Shown piece after piece: positions 44,101 through 53,547 of a stretch of DNA of 64,000 bases. A program made the position numbers and the translations under genes. Source of the stretch: an uncultured Paracoccaceae bacterium (GTDB taxonomy: Bacteria > Pseudomonadota > Alphaproteobacteria > Rhodobacterales > Rhodobacteraceae); the NCBI GenBank assembly GCA_947488175.1, contig CANKYO010000003.1, positions 310,001 through 374,000 of the forward strand, given 5' to 3'. How positions within the stretch are numbered: the stretch's first letter is position 1; each line of letters starts with the position of its first letter. The notes beneath the pieces were generated by a model. It saw nothing but the letters and a program-made list of their open reading frames with translations. It had not been told where the DNA came from and did no database searches.

Positions 44101-45669
44101 ACCAAAGGTGTGACGTTGATTTCGCCACCGCCACATCACGATATCTATTCGATCGAGGATCTGGCGCAGCTGATCTATGACCTCAAACAGATCAATCCGC
44201 GCTGCAAGGTGACTGTCAAGCTGGTCAGCAGTTCAGGTGTTGGAACGATCGCTGCGGGGGTCGCGAAGGCGAAAGCAGATGTTATTTTGATCTCCGGTCA
44301 CAATGGCGGGACTGGTGCATCGCCTGCCACGTCGATCAAATATGCCGGTCTGCCGTGGGAAATGGGCCTGACAGAGGCGCATCAGGTTCTGGCAATGAAC
44401 AACCTGCGCGAACGGATCACGCTGCGCACGGATGGTGGTTTGCGCACGGGCCGCGACATTGTCATGGCCGCGATGATGGGGGCCGAGGAATATGGCATCG
44501 GCACTGCCGCCCTGATCGCCATGGGCTGCATCATGGTGCGCCAGTGCCAGTCGAACACCTGCCCTGTGGGTGTGTGTACGCAGGACCCTGCGCTGCGCGA
44601 GAAGTTCACCGGCAATGCCGAGAAGGTCGTCAACCTGATCACCTTCTATGCGACCGAAGTGCGTGAAATTCTGGCCAGCATCGGCGCCCGGTCGCTGGAC
44701 GACGTGATTGGCCGTGCTGATCTGCTGACGCAGGTGTCGCGTGGGTCGGCCCATCTGGATGATCTGGATCTGAACCCGCTGCTGATCACCGTCGATGGGG
44801 CGCACAAGATCACCTATGATCGTGACCGGCCACGCAACCCGGTGGATGATACGCTGGATGCGCAGATCGTGAAGGATGCCGCACGGTTCCTGAACGATGG
44901 TGAGAAGATGCAGCTGGATTATGCGGTCCAGAACACGCTGCGCACGATCGGGACGCGCACATCGAGCCATATCGTGCAGAAACACGGGATGCGGAATGAT
45001 CTGCAGCCGGACCACCTGACGGTGAAGTTGCGCGGCAGCGCGGGGCAATCGCTGGGTGCGTTTGCCGCCCCGGGGCTGAAGCTGGAAGTGTCGGGTGATG
45101 CCAATGACTATGTCGGCAAGGGTTTGTCGGGGGGCACGATTGTCGTGCGTCCGCCAATGGTCAGCCCGCTGGTGGCGTCTGAGAATACGATCATTGGCAA
45201 CACGGTGCTTTATGGTGCGACGGACGGTTATCTTTTCGCCGCTGGCCGGGCCGGTGAGCGGTTTGCTGTGCGGAATTCCGGGGCCAAGGTCGTGATTGAA
45301 GGCTGCGGCACCAACGGCTGTGAATACATGACCGGTGGTGTCGCCGTGATCCTTGGGTCAGTCGGGGCCAATTTCGGGGCCGGTATGACGGGGGGGATGG
45401 CGTATCTGTATGATCCTGACGGGACATCGGCCCCGCTGATCAACATGGAAACGCTGGTGACCAATCCTGTGACGGTGAATTACTGGCATGATCAGTTGAA
45501 AGAACTGATTGAGCGTCATCTGGAAGAGACCGGCAGCCGCAAGGCCGCGGATATCCTGCAGCATTGGGAAGCCGAGAGGGGTCATTTCCTTCAGATCTGC
45601 CCGAAGGAAATGCTGGTCCACCTGCCGCATCCGCTGAGTATCGAAGAAGCGGCTATTCCGGCGGAGTAA
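41137..45669 (+). CDS. gltB: Glutamate synthase large subunit
   Basis: The 1510-residue protein starts seven to eight bases after AAAGGA. It has a short propeptide before the glutaminase nucleophile Cys34 (EHASCGVGLV), then central and FMN-binding domains (GGTGASPATSIKYAG). An iron-sulfur cysteine cluster (CIMVRQCQSNTCPVGVC) and a C-terminal beta-helix GXGXG domain (GGTIVVRPP, GCGTNGCEYMTGG) follow. The length is normal for bacterial GltB. It forms the NADPH-dependent GOGAT complex with GltD. Confidence 0.97.
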   Translation: MTAYDETWVAAEEAKREWMAENSLYRDADEHASCGVGLVVAIDGSPSRDVVEKGINALKAVWHRGAVDADGKTGDGAGIHVQIPVPFFYDQVRRTGHEPNDERLIAVGQVFLPRTDFGAQESCRTIVETEVLRMGHYIYGWRHVPVNTEVLGDKANATRPEIEQILIRCEKDIDDEQFERELYIIRRRIEKAAAAAQIAGMYICSLSCRSVIYKGMMLAEQVAEFYPDLMDARFESAFAIYHQRYSTNTFPQWSLAQPFRMLAHNGEINTLKGNVNWMKSHEIRMASSTFGEKAEDIKPIIPSGASDSSALDSVFEVLVRAGRNAPMAKTMMVPEAWSQQAVEMPQAWQDMYSYCNAVMEPWDGPAALAMTDGRWVCGGLDRNGLRPLRYVVTGDGLLVAGSEVGMVPVDEATVVEKGALGPGQMIAVDMQEGKLFHDTEIKDQLAAAQPFGEWVGKVVNLNDALIDIPEVPLFEGEALRKRQVAAGYSIEELEQVLAPMAEDGKEMIASMGDDTPSAVLSKTYRPLSHFFRQNFSQVTNPPIDSLRESRVMSLKTRFGNLKNVLDEDSSQTEILVLQSPFIGNAEYDEMVRQFGDGAAFIDCTFEAGPGALRKGLDRIRAEAEDAVRSGASHLLLTDEHQSEDKVPMPMILATSAVHSWLTAKGLRTFCSMNVRSAECIDPHYFAVLIGCGATTVNAYLAQDSVADRVRRGLIDGNLTDAMRRYRAAIDAGLLKIMSKMGISVLSSYRGGLNFEAVGLSRAMVAEYFPGMHSRISGIGVSGIQAKLEEVHAKGWKGGTDVLPIGGFYKARRSGEKHAWEAQTMHMLQAACNNASYALWQQFSKSMQSNPPIHLRDLLAIKPLGKPVPIEEVESITAIRKRFVTPGMSLGALSPEAHKTLNVAMNRIGAKSDSGEGGEDPAHFVPEPNGDNPSAKIKQVASGRFGVTAEYLNACEELEIKVAQGAKPGEGGQLPGMKVTDLIARLRHSTKGVTLISPPPHHDIYSIEDLAQLIYDLKQINPRCKVTVKLVSSSGVGTIAAGVAKAKADVILISGHNGGTGASPATSIKYAGLPWEMGLTEAHQVLAMNNLRERITLRTDGGLRTGRDIVMAAMMGAEEYGIGTAALIAMGCIMVRQCQSNTCPVGVCTQDPALREKFTGNAEKVVNLITFYATEVREILASIGARSLDDVIGRADLLTQVSRGSAHLDDLDLNPLLITVDGAHKITYDRDRPRNPVDDTLDAQIVKDAARFLNDGEKMQLDYAVQNTLRTIGTRTSSHIVQKHGMRNDLQPDHLTVKLRGSAGQSLGAFAAPGLKLEVSGDANDYVGKGLSGGTIVVRPPMVSPLVASENTIIGNTVLYGATDGYLFAAGRAGERFAVRNSGAKVVIEGCGTNGCEYMTGGVAVILGSVGANFGAGMTGGMAYLYDPDGTSAPLINMETLVTNPVTVNYWHDQLKELIERHLEETGSRKAADILQHWEAERGHFLQICPKEMLVHLPHPLSIEEAAIPAE

Positions 45670-45682
45670 CAGCAAAGCGAAA

Positions 45683-45711
45683 ATCGCCCGGCCCTTTGCT
45701 GGTCGGGCGAT
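45683..45711 (+). terminator. Hairpin after gltB
   Basis: An 11-base stem (ATCGCCCGGCC / GGTCGGGCGAT, one G-T wobble) with a seven-base loop lies 13 bases after the gltB stop. There is no U-run, so it may slow transcription or act with Rho. It separates gltB from mtgA. Confidence 0.5.
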
Positions 45712-45753
45712 CCGGACTTGACCCGCGCCTTTGTGCCATGGCTTATGCATTAG

Positions 45754-46512
45754 ATGGCAGTGGCAAAGAAGCAGAGCAGGACACCGGCGAAAAAGCCGGC
45801 TCGCAAAAAACGCGCCCCGCAGAAAAAGCAAGGTCTGGTTGAACGGTCCTGGCTGTTTCTGCGTCGTTTGATGTGGCGGACCGCTTTCGTTGTGCTGGGT
45901 GCGGTGTTGATTGCCACCCTGATCTATGCGGTCATCGCCCCCCCAACCACGCCCTATATGTTTGCCGAGGCGCGCCGCCATGGTCCTGTCAAATACGATT
46001 GGGTGTCGATGGATGAGATCGCGCCGGTCATGGCGCGCTCTGCCGTGGCGGCCGAGGATGCCAATTTCTGCCTGCATTGGGGACTGGATGTGAATGCCAT
46101 CCGGTCTGCGCTGGATCGCGGTCGCGGTGGCGCGTCGACCATATCGCAGCAGGTGATCAAGAACGTGTATCTGTGGCATGGCCGCAGTTGGACCCGTAAA
46201 GCGATTGAGGCCTTGTGGACCCCGCTGGCAGAGGCTGTCTGGTCAAAACGCCGGATATTGGAGCTGTATCTGAACGTGGCCGAGTTCGACGAGAGCGTGT
46301 TTGGTGTGCAAGCCGCGAGCCGCCACTATTTTGGTGTTGATGCCGCTGATCTGAGCCCGTTGCAGGCGGCAAGGCTGGCCGCGATCCTGCCTGACCCGAA
46401 AAACAGGTCCGCATCGAACCCCGGTAGCTTTACCCGCGCCCGCACCAGTCAGATCATGTCAGGGGCCGCCACGATCAAGGCGGATGGTCGCGCGGACTGC
46501 TTTGAACGCTAA
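45754..46512 (+). CDS. mtgA: Monofunctional peptidoglycan glycosyltransferase
   Basis: The 252-residue protein has a basic N-terminus (KKQSRTPAKKPARKKRAP), one membrane anchor (TAFVVLGAVLIATLIYAVIA) and a glycosyltransferase-51 domain with the catalytic EDANFCLHWGLD motif, GGASTISQQVIKNVYLW and RRILELYLNVAEF. It polymerises lipid II into glycan strands at the inner membrane. There is no obvious ribosome binding site before this ATG, and the alternatives are interrupted by stops. Confidence 0.93.
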   Translation: MAVAKKQSRTPAKKPARKKRAPQKKQGLVERSWLFLRRLMWRTAFVVLGAVLIATLIYAVIAPPTTPYMFAEARRHGPVKYDWVSMDEIAPVMARSAVAAEDANFCLHWGLDVNAIRSALDRGRGGASTISQQVIKNVYLWHGRSWTRKAIEALWTPLAEAVWSKRRILELYLNVAEFDESVFGVQAASRHYFGVDAADLSPLQAARLAAILPDPKNRSASNPGSFTRARTSQIMSGAATIKADGRADCFER

Positions 46513-46575
46513 CGCCCCCATTGATCCGCGGCGCCCCTTGCTGCATTGAAGAGAAAACCCTTTCGCGAGTGCATC

Positions 46576-47241
46576 ATGAACACCCTGTATCATTATCCAC
46601 TGTCCCCCTTTTCCCGCAAAGTCCGGCTGTGCCTTGCGGAAAAGAAGATCGAGGTTGTGCTGGTCGAAGAGCGGTATTGGGAGCAGGACGCGGATTTTCT
46701 GCGCCGCAACCCTGCTGGCAAAGTACCGGTGCTGAAGATGGATGGCCGCACGATGGCCGATAGCACGGCCATTTGCGAATATATCGAAGAGAAGGTGCCG
46801 ACACCCGCCCTGTTGCCCCGCGATGCAGATGGCCGGTATGAGGCACGCCGTCTGGTGGGTTGGTTTGACGACAAGTTCTATCATGAGGTGACCAGCAAGC
46901 TGATTGGTGAGCGGGTTTATCGCAAGGTGATGGGCACCGGCTATCCCGATAGTGCCAATGTCAAGGCGGGTGCGAAGGCGATCAAATATCATCTGGATTA
47001 CATGGCCTATCTGCTGGACGAACGCCGCTGGCTGGCGGGCAATGCGATGACCATGGCGGATTTTGCCGCTGCCGCGCATCTGTCCTGTCTGGATTACACC
47101 AGCGATGTGGACTGGAACCGCCATGAGGTGGTCAAGGACTGGTATGCCAAGATCAAATCACGCCCGGCTTTCCGGTCATTGCTGGCAGATGAAGTCCCAG
47201 GTTTCCAGCCATCGGCGCAATATGCTGATCTGGATTTTTAG
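46576..47241 (+). CDS. Glutathione S-transferase family protein
   Basis: The protein has 221 residues from the ATG at 46576; a TTG at 46546 is an alternative. The thioredoxin-like N-terminal half has LYHYPLSPFSRKVRLCLAEK and NPAGKVPVLKMDGRTMADSTAICEYIEEK. The helical C-terminal half has the MTMADFAAAAHLSCLDY segment with the structural Asp. Specific substrate is unknown; the Ser in SPFSRKVR is the probable glutathione-contacting residue. It precedes queG, separated by a repeat element. Confidence 0.88.
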   Translation: MNTLYHYPLSPFSRKVRLCLAEKKIEVVLVEERYWEQDADFLRRNPAGKVPVLKMDGRTMADSTAICEYIEEKVPTPALLPRDADGRYEARRLVGWFDDKFYHEVTSKLIGERVYRKVMGTGYPDSANVKAGAKAIKYHLDYMAYLLDERRWLAGNAMTMADFAAAAHLSCLDYTSDVDWNRHEVVKDWYAKIKSRPAFRSLLADEVPGFQPSAQYADLDF

Positions 47242-47300
47242 GGGGCGCTGCCCCCGGTCCTGCGAACCTCCCCCGAGGTATTTATGAACAAAAGAAGGGA
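47241..47300 (+). repeat. Intergenic repeat element, copy 1
   Basis: A hairpin GGGGGC-GCT-GCCCCC overlaps the GST stop, followed by a CCTCCCCCGAGGTATTT-type segment and an AAAAGAAGGG tail. The same order (GC hairpin, CCTCCGGCGGGGATATTT, GAAGAAGG) recurs at 57898-57960. I recall similar intergenic sequences from Rhodobacteraceae genomes. The hairpin probably terminates the GST gene, and the tail runs into the queG start. Confidence 0.5.
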
Positions 47301-48339
47301 TGGGCTGAAGGCGGCGTTGATCACCGAGGCGCGTGAAGCGGGCTTTGCCAAGCTTGGGATTTGCCGCCCTGATGCTGTCCCCCGGATTGCTGCACGGCTG
47401 GCTGCCTTTGTGGATGCGGGGATGCATGGCCAGATGGGCTGGATGGCGGAGCGGATGCACTGGCGCGGTGATCCGACCGCCCTGTGGCCCGAAGCCCGAT
47501 CAGTCATCATGCTGGCTGAACCCTATACGCCGGACCATGATCCGCTGGATGTGCTGGAACAGCCAGATGTGGCCGCCATCAGCGTTTATGCCCAAGGCCG
47601 CGATTATCATGATGTGGTCAAGAAGCGCCTGAAGCGCGTCGGTCGCTGGCTGATTGATCAGGTCCCGGAGGCGCAGATCAAAGTGTTCGTCGATACCGCC
47701 CCGGTGATGGAAAAGCCGCTGGCAGAGGCCGCCGGGCTGGGCTGGCAGGGTAAGCACACGAACCTGCTGGGGCGCGATCTGGGATCATGGTTCTTTCTTG
47801 GGGCGATTTTTACAACGGTGGAGTTGGAGCCGGACGCGCCGGAGATCAGCCATTGTGGCTCCTGCACGGCCTGTCTGGAGATTTGCCCGACCGATGCCTT
47901 TCCTGCGCCCTATCAGTTGGATGCCCGCCGCTGCATTTCCTATCTGACGATTGAGCATAAGGGGCCAGTCGATGAGGAGTTCCGCGGCTTGATGGGGAAC
48001 CGGATTTACGGTTGCGATGATTGTCTGGCGGTTTGTCCCTGGAACAAGTTTGCCGCAACCGCTCGGGACCAGCGGTATGCCACCCGCGAAGATTTGATGG
48101 CCCCGCCACTTGCAGAATTGGCGGCACTGGACGACGCTGGGTTTCGGGCCCGGTTTTCCGGATCGCCCATCAAACGTATTGGCCGGGATCGGTTTGTGCG
48201 CAATGTGGCCTATGCTATCGGGAACTCTGGCAATCCTGCATTGATGGCGGCAGTGAAGCCGTTGGCAAATGATCCCGACCCGGCAGTGGCCGATGCGGCG
48301 CATTGGGCTATCTTGCGCCTGAAGGAGGTATTTCAATGA
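47284..48339 (+). CDS. queG: Epoxyqueuosine reductase
   Basis: The 351-residue protein has the QueG N-terminal cobalamin-binding region ([13 protein letters not shown], split by variable residues) and two 4Fe-4S motifs, [16 protein letters not shown] and [13 protein letters not shown], plus a HEAT-like end. It reduces epoxyqueuosine to queuosine in tRNA. The ATG lies inside the tail of the repeat element and its leader has no strong ribosome binding site. The stop overlaps the sugar dehydrogenase start as ATGA. Confidence 0.95.
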   Translation: MNKRRDGLKAALITEAREAGFAKLGICRPDAVPRIAARLAAFVDAGMHGQMGWMAERMHWRGDPTALWPEARSVIMLAEPYTPDHDPLDVLEQPDVAAISVYAQGRDYHDVVKKRLKRVGRWLIDQVPEAQIKVFVDTAPVMEKPLAEAAGLGWQGKHTNLLGRDLGSWFFLGAIFTTVELEPDAPEISHCGSCTACLEICPTDAFPAPYQLDARRCISYLTIEHKGPVDEEFRGLMGNRIYGCDDCLAVCPWNKFAATARDQRYATREDLMAPPLAELAALDDAGFRARFSGSPIKRIGRDRFVRNVAYAIGNSGNPALMAAVKPLANDPDPAVADAAHWAILRLKEVFQ

Positions 48340-49484
48340 TCCGTTTTCTTGCTTTGATGCTGTTGCCCGTTGCGGCCTGCGCAGAAGTGCCGCAAGGCGC
48401 ACCTAACGCCGGTTTTTCGCCCGCGTTTGCGGAACAAACCCGCGCCCCGGCCTTGCCTACCACCAATGTGCAAGTGGATGTGCTGACGGACAAGCTCGAC
48501 CGCCCTTGGGGGATTGCGCCCATCTCGGCCCGGCAATTCATTGTCACCGAAAGGGGTGGCACCATGCGCATCATCAATGGTGACGGCTCTGTTTCCGCCC
48601 CGATCCGGGGTCTGCCAGAGATCGAGAGTCGCCAGCAGGGTGGGTTGCTGGATGTGGCCGTCAGCCCCGATTTTGCCAATGACCGGGTGGTGTTCTGGAC
48701 CTATTCGAAGCCCGTGAATGGCGGAACGGTCACTGCGGCTGCCCGCGGTGTGCTGTCTGGTGGGGAAATGACCAAGGTGCGCGATATCTTTGTCCAGAAC
48801 CCGCCCTCGCGCGCTCCGTTTCATTATGGCAGCCGGATCATTCCGATGCCGGATGGCACCGTCTGGATCACGACCGGTGAGCGGAACGAAGAACGCCATC
48901 TGGCGCAGGATAACAGCACCACCTATGGCAAGGTGATCCGCATCAATGCCGATGGCAGCATCCCTGCCGATAATCCGTTTGTCGGGGGCGGCGGGGATGA
49001 TGCGATCTGGTCTTACGGCCACCGTAACCCGCAAGGCGCGGCGATTGGGCCGGATGGTGCCCTATGGACGATTGAACACGGTCCCGCCGGTGGTGATGAG
49101 TTGAACCGCCCTGAAGCGGGCCGGAATTATGGCTGGCCGATCATTTCCTATGGTGTGAACTACAATGGATCAGATGTCGGCAGCGGCGTGGCTGTGCAGG
49201 AGGGCATGGAGCAGCCGGTCTATTATTGGGACCCTGTGATCGCCCCGTCCGGCATGGCGTTTTACGATGGACCTTATGCCCCCTGGCAGGGTGATCTGTT
49301 GATCGGATCGCTAAATCCCGGCGAATTGGTACGGCTGAAACTGGAAAACGGCCGGGTCGTGGGGGAAGAGCGGTTGTTGCAGGATATGGGCCGGATGCGC
49401 GATGTTGAGGTGCTGCCGGACGGCACGGTGCTGGTTCTGATGGACAACAGCTATGGTGTGGTGTTGCGGGTCCGTCCACGGTGA
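48336..49484 (+). CDS. PQQ-dependent aldose sugar dehydrogenase, probable lipoprotein
   Basis: The protein has 382 residues from the ATG in the ATGA overlap with queG. The signal [16 protein letters not shown] ends in a lipobox-like V-A-A-Cys15. The mature part is a six-bladed propeller of the GdhB/YliI type ([49 protein letters not shown]). Such enzymes oxidise aldoses with PQQ in the periplasm. No PQQ synthesis genes are in the window. Confidence 0.88.
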   Translation: MIRFLALMLLPVAACAEVPQGAPNAGFSPAFAEQTRAPALPTTNVQVDVLTDKLDRPWGIAPISARQFIVTERGGTMRIINGDGSVSAPIRGLPEIESRQQGGLLDVAVSPDFANDRVVFWTYSKPVNGGTVTAAARGVLSGGEMTKVRDIFVQNPPSRAPFHYGSRIIPMPDGTVWITTGERNEERHLAQDNSTTYGKVIRINADGSIPADNPFVGGGGDDAIWSYGHRNPQGAAIGPDGALWTIEHGPAGGDELNRPEAGRNYGWPIISYGVNYNGSDVGSGVAVQEGMEQPVYYWDPVIAPSGMAFYDGPYAPWQGDLLIGSLNPGELVRLKLENGRVVGEERLLQDMGRMRDVEVLPDGTVLVLMDNSYGVVLRVRPR

Positions 49485-50467
49485 AGTTGTGGCTGGCGCG
49501 TGTCGCAACCAGGGTTGAGGCGGTCATTGGCCGTGGCCGGGCGGTACGAGAGGCCGGTGCCATTGCCCCCTATATCGGCTACGCAACGCCCGAACATCTG
49601 ATCGTGCGTGGGCGCGTGCTGGCTGATCAGCGCGATAGGAATTTGCGGGAAGGTCAGGGGCTTTGGCGCAATCTGCGGCAGATGGTGGGGCTGTTCATCA
49701 CCAGTGAGGTGGCCAATGTCACCGTGTCTGCGGATGGTGTGACGGCTGTCACCGATGATGAAGGGTATTTCACGCTGTTGCTGCCCCGCGATGATGTGAC
49801 GGGCTGGCGCAATGTGACGGTCACTGCTGGGCAGGCCAGCGTGGATTGTCCGGTTATGGTGGCTGATCGGTCTGCCAATTTTGGTGTGATCTCGGACATT
49901 GATGATACGATGATGCAGACTGGGGCCTATTCGCTCTGGCGGAACCTGTGGACCTCGCTTACAGGCAATGCGGCGACCCGCGTTGTATTTGCCGATGCTG
50001 TCGCCCTGATGGCGCGGCTTTCGGATGAGGTCCGCAATCCGGTGCATTATGTCAGTTCATCCCCGTGGAATTTTCACGGGTTTCTGACAGAAGTACTGGA
50101 ACGGAATGGATTGCCGCGCGGTCCGATGTTTTTGCGCGATTACGGGATCAGCGAGACGCAGTTCATCACCGGCACGCATGGGGATCATAAGGGGTCGGCC
50201 ATTGATGTGGTGCTTGCCGCCTTGCCTGATCTGCCATTTGTGCTGATCGGTGACACGGGGCAGCATGATGCAGAGGTTTATCTGGCAGCGGCCAAGCGCC
50301 ATGCGGGGCGGATCCAACAGGTCATCCTGCGTGTGCCGGCGCAGGGCACGGATACAGACGATCAGCAATACATTGACGCATTGCGTGCGATGGGCGTGAC
50401 AGTGGATTTCGGTCCGGATTACAGCGGCGCGTTAGCGCGTGGCGAGACGGCGGGCGGTGGCGAATGA
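49481..50467 (+). CDS. App1-family phosphatidate phosphatase-like protein
   Basis: The protein has 328 residues from the GTG in the GTGA overlap with the preceding gene. The HAD-type catalytic motif is VISDIDDTMMQTGAY (D-x-D-D-T) near residue 140. Next come HYVSSSPWNFHGFLTEVLER and GDHKGSAIDVV, then FVLIGDTGQHDAEVY. This matches the DUF2183/App1 C-terminal domain, which dephosphorylates phosphatidate in yeast. It has no signal peptide. The stop overlaps the end of the convergent desaturase gene by 36 bases. Confidence 0.87.
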   Translation: MKLWLARVATRVEAVIGRGRAVREAGAIAPYIGYATPEHLIVRGRVLADQRDRNLREGQGLWRNLRQMVGLFITSEVANVTVSADGVTAVTDDEGYFTLLLPRDDVTGWRNVTVTAGQASVDCPVMVADRSANFGVISDIDDTMMQTGAYSLWRNLWTSLTGNAATRVVFADAVALMARLSDEVRNPVHYVSSSPWNFHGFLTEVLERNGLPRGPMFLRDYGISETQFITGTHGDHKGSAIDVVLAALPDLPFVLIGDTGQHDAEVYLAAAKRHAGRIQQVILRVPAQGTDTDDQQYIDALRAMGVTVDFGPDYSGALARGETAGGGE

Positions 50468-51460
50468 CACCAGGCGCCTGCTTTTTTCGTCCCACAGATC
50501 AAGGCTGGCGCATTTGAGGCTTTGCAGCATTGTCATGCGGCTGACTTCGACCAGTTCGTTGTGGTCGCGCAGAACCTCGGTCAGTCGATAAAACGGGATC
50601 CTGCTGTAGAGGTGATGGACGTGATGAATGCCGATATTGGCGGTGAACCACCGCAGGATCGGGGGCAGATCGTAATGGGAACTGCCATGCAGCGCCGCAT
50701 CGTGTAGCTGCCAATCTTCTTTTGGGTCCCACTGGGTCGTTTCGAACTGATGCTGGACGTAGAACAGCCACACCCCGATCGAGGCGGCGATCAGCGTGGT
50801 GGGCAGAAAGACCAGAAACAGCGCCTGCAGCCCGCCGAACCAGATGATAGTGCCGAGGATACTGGCAGCGGCCAGATTGGTGCCCATCGCGCTGATCCAG
50901 TATTTCCGCCCCTGATTCATCAGGCCAAACGGCAGCCGGTTCTGCAGGAAAAAGAGGTATGTGGGCCCAAAGCCAAACATGACGATTGGGTGCCGATATG
51001 CGCGGTACAAAAGCCGCCCGAAAGCCGTGCGCTGGTGATACTCCTCAACAGTCAGGGTCATGACATCGCCGATGCCGCGCTGATCCAGGTCGCCGGCATG
51101 ACTGTGGTGGATCGAATGGGTGCGCCGCCAGACATCATAGGGGGTCAAGGTCACGACGCCCAGCGCGCGTCCGATCCAGTCGCTGACATTGCGGTTGCCA
51201 AAGAACGACCCGTGCCCGCAATCGTGCTGGATGCAAAACAGCCGCAGCAGGAACAGCCCGTTCAGAGCCGAGAGCGCGAACGCCCCCAGATAGCTATATT
51301 TGGCGACCCAGCAGGCCAGAACCCACAGCACGACAAAAGGGATCAGGCTGATGGCAAGTTCAAAGCTGCTACGCAGGCTGCTGGGATCCCGGTATCTGGC
51401 AAGTATCTGGACCCAGTCGCGAGGGGCCATGTTCGGCGGGCTGGGATTTTCACTGCTCAT
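50432..51460 (-). CDS. Membrane fatty acid desaturase
   Basis: The protein has 342 residues from the ATG at 51460 (MSSENPSPPN); ATGs at 51481 and 51532 are alternatives. The three histidine boxes of di-iron acyl desaturases are present: HDCGHGS, HSIHHSHAGD and HVHHLYS. Four to five membrane helices surround them. It would introduce double bonds into membrane acyl chains; the substrate and position are unknown. The 3' end overlaps that of the App1-like gene. Confidence 0.92.
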   Translation of the reverse strand: MSSENPSPPNMAPRDWVQILARYRDPSSLRSSFELAISLIPFVVLWVLACWVAKYSYLGAFALSALNGLFLLRLFCIQHDCGHGSFFGNRNVSDWIGRALGVVTLTPYDVWRRTHSIHHSHAGDLDQRGIGDVMTLTVEEYHQRTAFGRLLYRAYRHPIVMFGFGPTYLFFLQNRLPFGLMNQGRKYWISAMGTNLAAASILGTIIWFGGLQALFLVFLPTTLIAASIGVWLFYVQHQFETTQWDPKEDWQLHDAALHGSSHYDLPPILRWFTANIGIHHVHHLYSRIPFYRLTEVLRDHNELVEVSRMTMLQSLKCASLDLWDEKSRRLVSFATARRLATR

Positions 51461-51574
51461 ATACTGCTTCTTATTCTGCATTGGTGATCGATAACTTAAC
51501 ACGGCCACTAAACAAGCGAAAAAGGGCTTCAATGTGTTCGGGGGGCGACCTAGGGTGCCGAAAAGGGGATTAAC

Positions 51575-52495
51575 ATGCAGCCGCTGCGCGGAATTCTGTT
51601 CAAAGTGCTGTCGGTTTGCATGTTCATGGCCATGGCCAGCCTGATCAAGGCCGCGTCAGCCGACGTACCGCCGGGACAGGCGGTTTTCTTTCGTTCCTTC
51701 TTTGCGCTCCCGATTATCTTTGGTTGGTTGGCGATCCGCGGCGAGTTGCGCCATGGCTGGAAAACCAGCAACCCGATGGGGCATTTCTGGCGCGGTTTGG
51801 TGGGCACTTCGGCCATGGGTCTGGGCTTTACCGGCCTGGGGCTGTTGCCGCTGCCAGAGGTCACGGCAATCGGCTATGCCGCCCCCCTGCTGGTGGTCGT
51901 TTTTGCCGCGATGTTTCTGAATGAAGAGGTACGCGCCTTTCGGCTGTCCGCCGTTGCCTTGGGGATGATTGGCGTGCTGATCGTTCTTTCGCCACGTCTT
52001 TCGGTGGGCGCCGCATTGAATGTGTCTGAAACACTGGGTGCCGTCGTTGTGTTGATGGGGGCCGTTCTGGCAGCACTCGCTCAGGTGTTCGTGCGCAAAC
52101 TGGTCGCGACCGAAAGTACGGCGGCCATCGTGTTCTGGTTCACCATCACATCGTCGTTCTTGTCGCTATTCACCTTGCCATGGGGCTGGGTGGTTCCGGG
52201 ATGGTCGGTTGCTGTCATGCTGATCATGGCGGGGCTATTGGGTGGCGTCGGGCAGATATTCCTGACCTCAAGTTATCGCTTTGCCGATGCGTCGCTGGTG
52301 GCGCCGTTTGATTACACATCAATGATCCTGGCACTGACCATTGGTTATCTGGTGTTCGACGAGGTCCCGACCGGTACCATGATGGTCGGGGCGGGCATTG
52401 TGATCTTTGCGGGTGTGTTGATCATCTGGCGGGAACGTCATCTTGGTCTGCAACGCGCCCAACAGCGCAAGGCGACCGGCAATGTCGGGAGTTAG
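51575..52495 (+). CDS. DMT-superfamily (EamA) transporter
   Basis: The 306-residue protein has ten hydrophobic helices in two EamA repeats (GILFKVLSVCMFMAMASLIK... and AVVVLMGAVLAALAQVFVRKL), a hallmark of drug/metabolite exporters. It starts MQPLRG at 51575. The substrate cannot be told from sequence. The stop overlaps that of the convergent 202-residue hypothetical gene by four bases. Confidence 0.9.
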   Translation: MQPLRGILFKVLSVCMFMAMASLIKAASADVPPGQAVFFRSFFALPIIFGWLAIRGELRHGWKTSNPMGHFWRGLVGTSAMGLGFTGLGLLPLPEVTAIGYAAPLLVVVFAAMFLNEEVRAFRLSAVALGMIGVLIVLSPRLSVGAALNVSETLGAVVVLMGAVLAALAQVFVRKLVATESTAAIVFWFTITSSFLSLFTLPWGWVVPGWSVAVMLIMAGLLGGVGQIFLTSSYRFADASLVAPFDYTSMILALTIGYLVFDEVPTGTMMVGAGIVIFAGVLIIWRERHLGLQRAQQRKATGNVGS

Positions 52496-53100
52496 GGTCT
52501 GGCGCTGCGAAAGGTGACGCGGTTTAGGAGGCCGGTGGCTTTGGCTACGCGCCGCCGCAATACCGACCGTTGCGGTCGGACGCGCAGGCCCAGCGCCTGA
52601 TAGAGCGGCCAGAGATGTGATGCATGGTCGGGCGATAGGTGTTGCGGCAGGTCGAGTGGTTGGCCGCCTTCTGTATCAAGTAACCGGGTCGGTATGTTGA
52701 AAGGCAGTGCTCCTTTCGGCCAGGCCAGCAGTTTCTGGTTCAGCCGCCTGATCTGACGTCTGTCGATATCATTATCGTCCAAGCACAGTCTGTGGGTCCG
52801 GTAAAAGCCCATGTCCCAATTCAACAGCACTTGCGCGAACGTTTGCGAGGCCTTCGGACGCGGCGGCAGCGGCTGCGGATCGGTAAGATGACTGGCCGGG
52901 TCGCTATTGTAAAACGCATAAGCCGCCACCGCAAAATCGCATTCGGGCTGCCCCAGCATCCAATGCACCAGATCATCATGCGTGCTGCCTTTGGTGCGCC
53001 GGATTGTGTCCAGCCACAGATCTTGCGGCGCAGACTTCAGAATGCGCCTGAGCGTTGTCGCGCTGGTGTCTGTGGTCGTGGCGTGTGGCGAAGCATTCAT
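52492..53100 (-). CDS. Hypothetical protein, 202 residues
   Basis: The family is not recognised. The protein is soluble and rich in Arg, Pro and His, without signal peptide or membrane segments. It begins with a low-complexity Ser/Thr stretch (TTTDTSATT). A mid-region HDDLVHWMLGQPECDFAVAA suggests a helical repeat-like fold. It is convergent with the EamA gene. Between it and the next rightward gene are 241 bases with no gene. Confidence 0.55.
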   Translation of the reverse strand: MNASPHATTTDTSATTLRRILKSAPQDLWLDTIRRTKGSTHDDLVHWMLGQPECDFAVAAYAFYNSDPASHLTDPQPLPPRPKASQTFAQVLLNWDMGFYRTHRLCLDDNDIDRRQIRRLNQKLLAWPKGALPFNIPTRLLDTEGGQPLDLPQHLSPDHASHLWPLYQALGLRVRPQRSVLRRRVAKATGLLNRVTFRSARP

Positions 53101-53341
53101 TTGTTGTCAGTTCAGATGGTCGTTCATAGTGCCCTAGCTTGCCTCCGGATACTGACAGAACTGGGGCCGCCGTTGGGCAAACATCGGACGTTTTCAAAAA
53201 TGACCTGTTCTTTAGGAAAGGCTTTGCCTGGCGTTACAAGGGTTTGTGCGTGGCGCGCGGGCCGGATTTCCAGAAGCTCCGCTTTCCGTGACGAATCCAT
53301 TTCAATTGTGTTAAGATAGATCACTCAACACGGAGGACGAC

Positions 53342-53527
53342 ATGAGCAAACATGTTCTGGACAGACCAAAGGTTGTTACGAATGAGATGTTGCGCCGCGC
53401 CGTGGCGATACAACGCAAGGCGCTTCCCCGTAAGGCGAGCCTGACACTGCAACGCCGCCGCCGGTTGGGCATAACACCGCAGAAGCTATCGTATTTTCTG
53501 CGGTTTGACCGGGCCAAGACCCGGTAG
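53342..53527 (+). CDS. Small basic protein, 61 residues
   Basis: The protein has 61 residues and a good ribosome binding site (CACGGAGGACGAC before the ATG). It is very basic, with an RRRRLGITPQKLSYFLRFDRAK segment (split) and VTNEMLRRAVAIQRKALP. It resembles a short nucleic-acid-binding or ribosome-associated protein, but no family is recognised. A GC-rich hairpin follows 21 bases after the stop. Confidence 0.65.
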   Translation: MSKHVLDRPKVVTNEMLRRAVAIQRKALPRKASLTLQRRRRLGITPQKLSYFLRFDRAKTR

Positions 53528-53547
53528 CGATCCGAGGGGGATTAGTT

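Noticed and set aside
45564..45842. Frame overlapping the end of gltB and start of mtgA
   Set aside because: It has no domain and conflicts with two well-supported genes.
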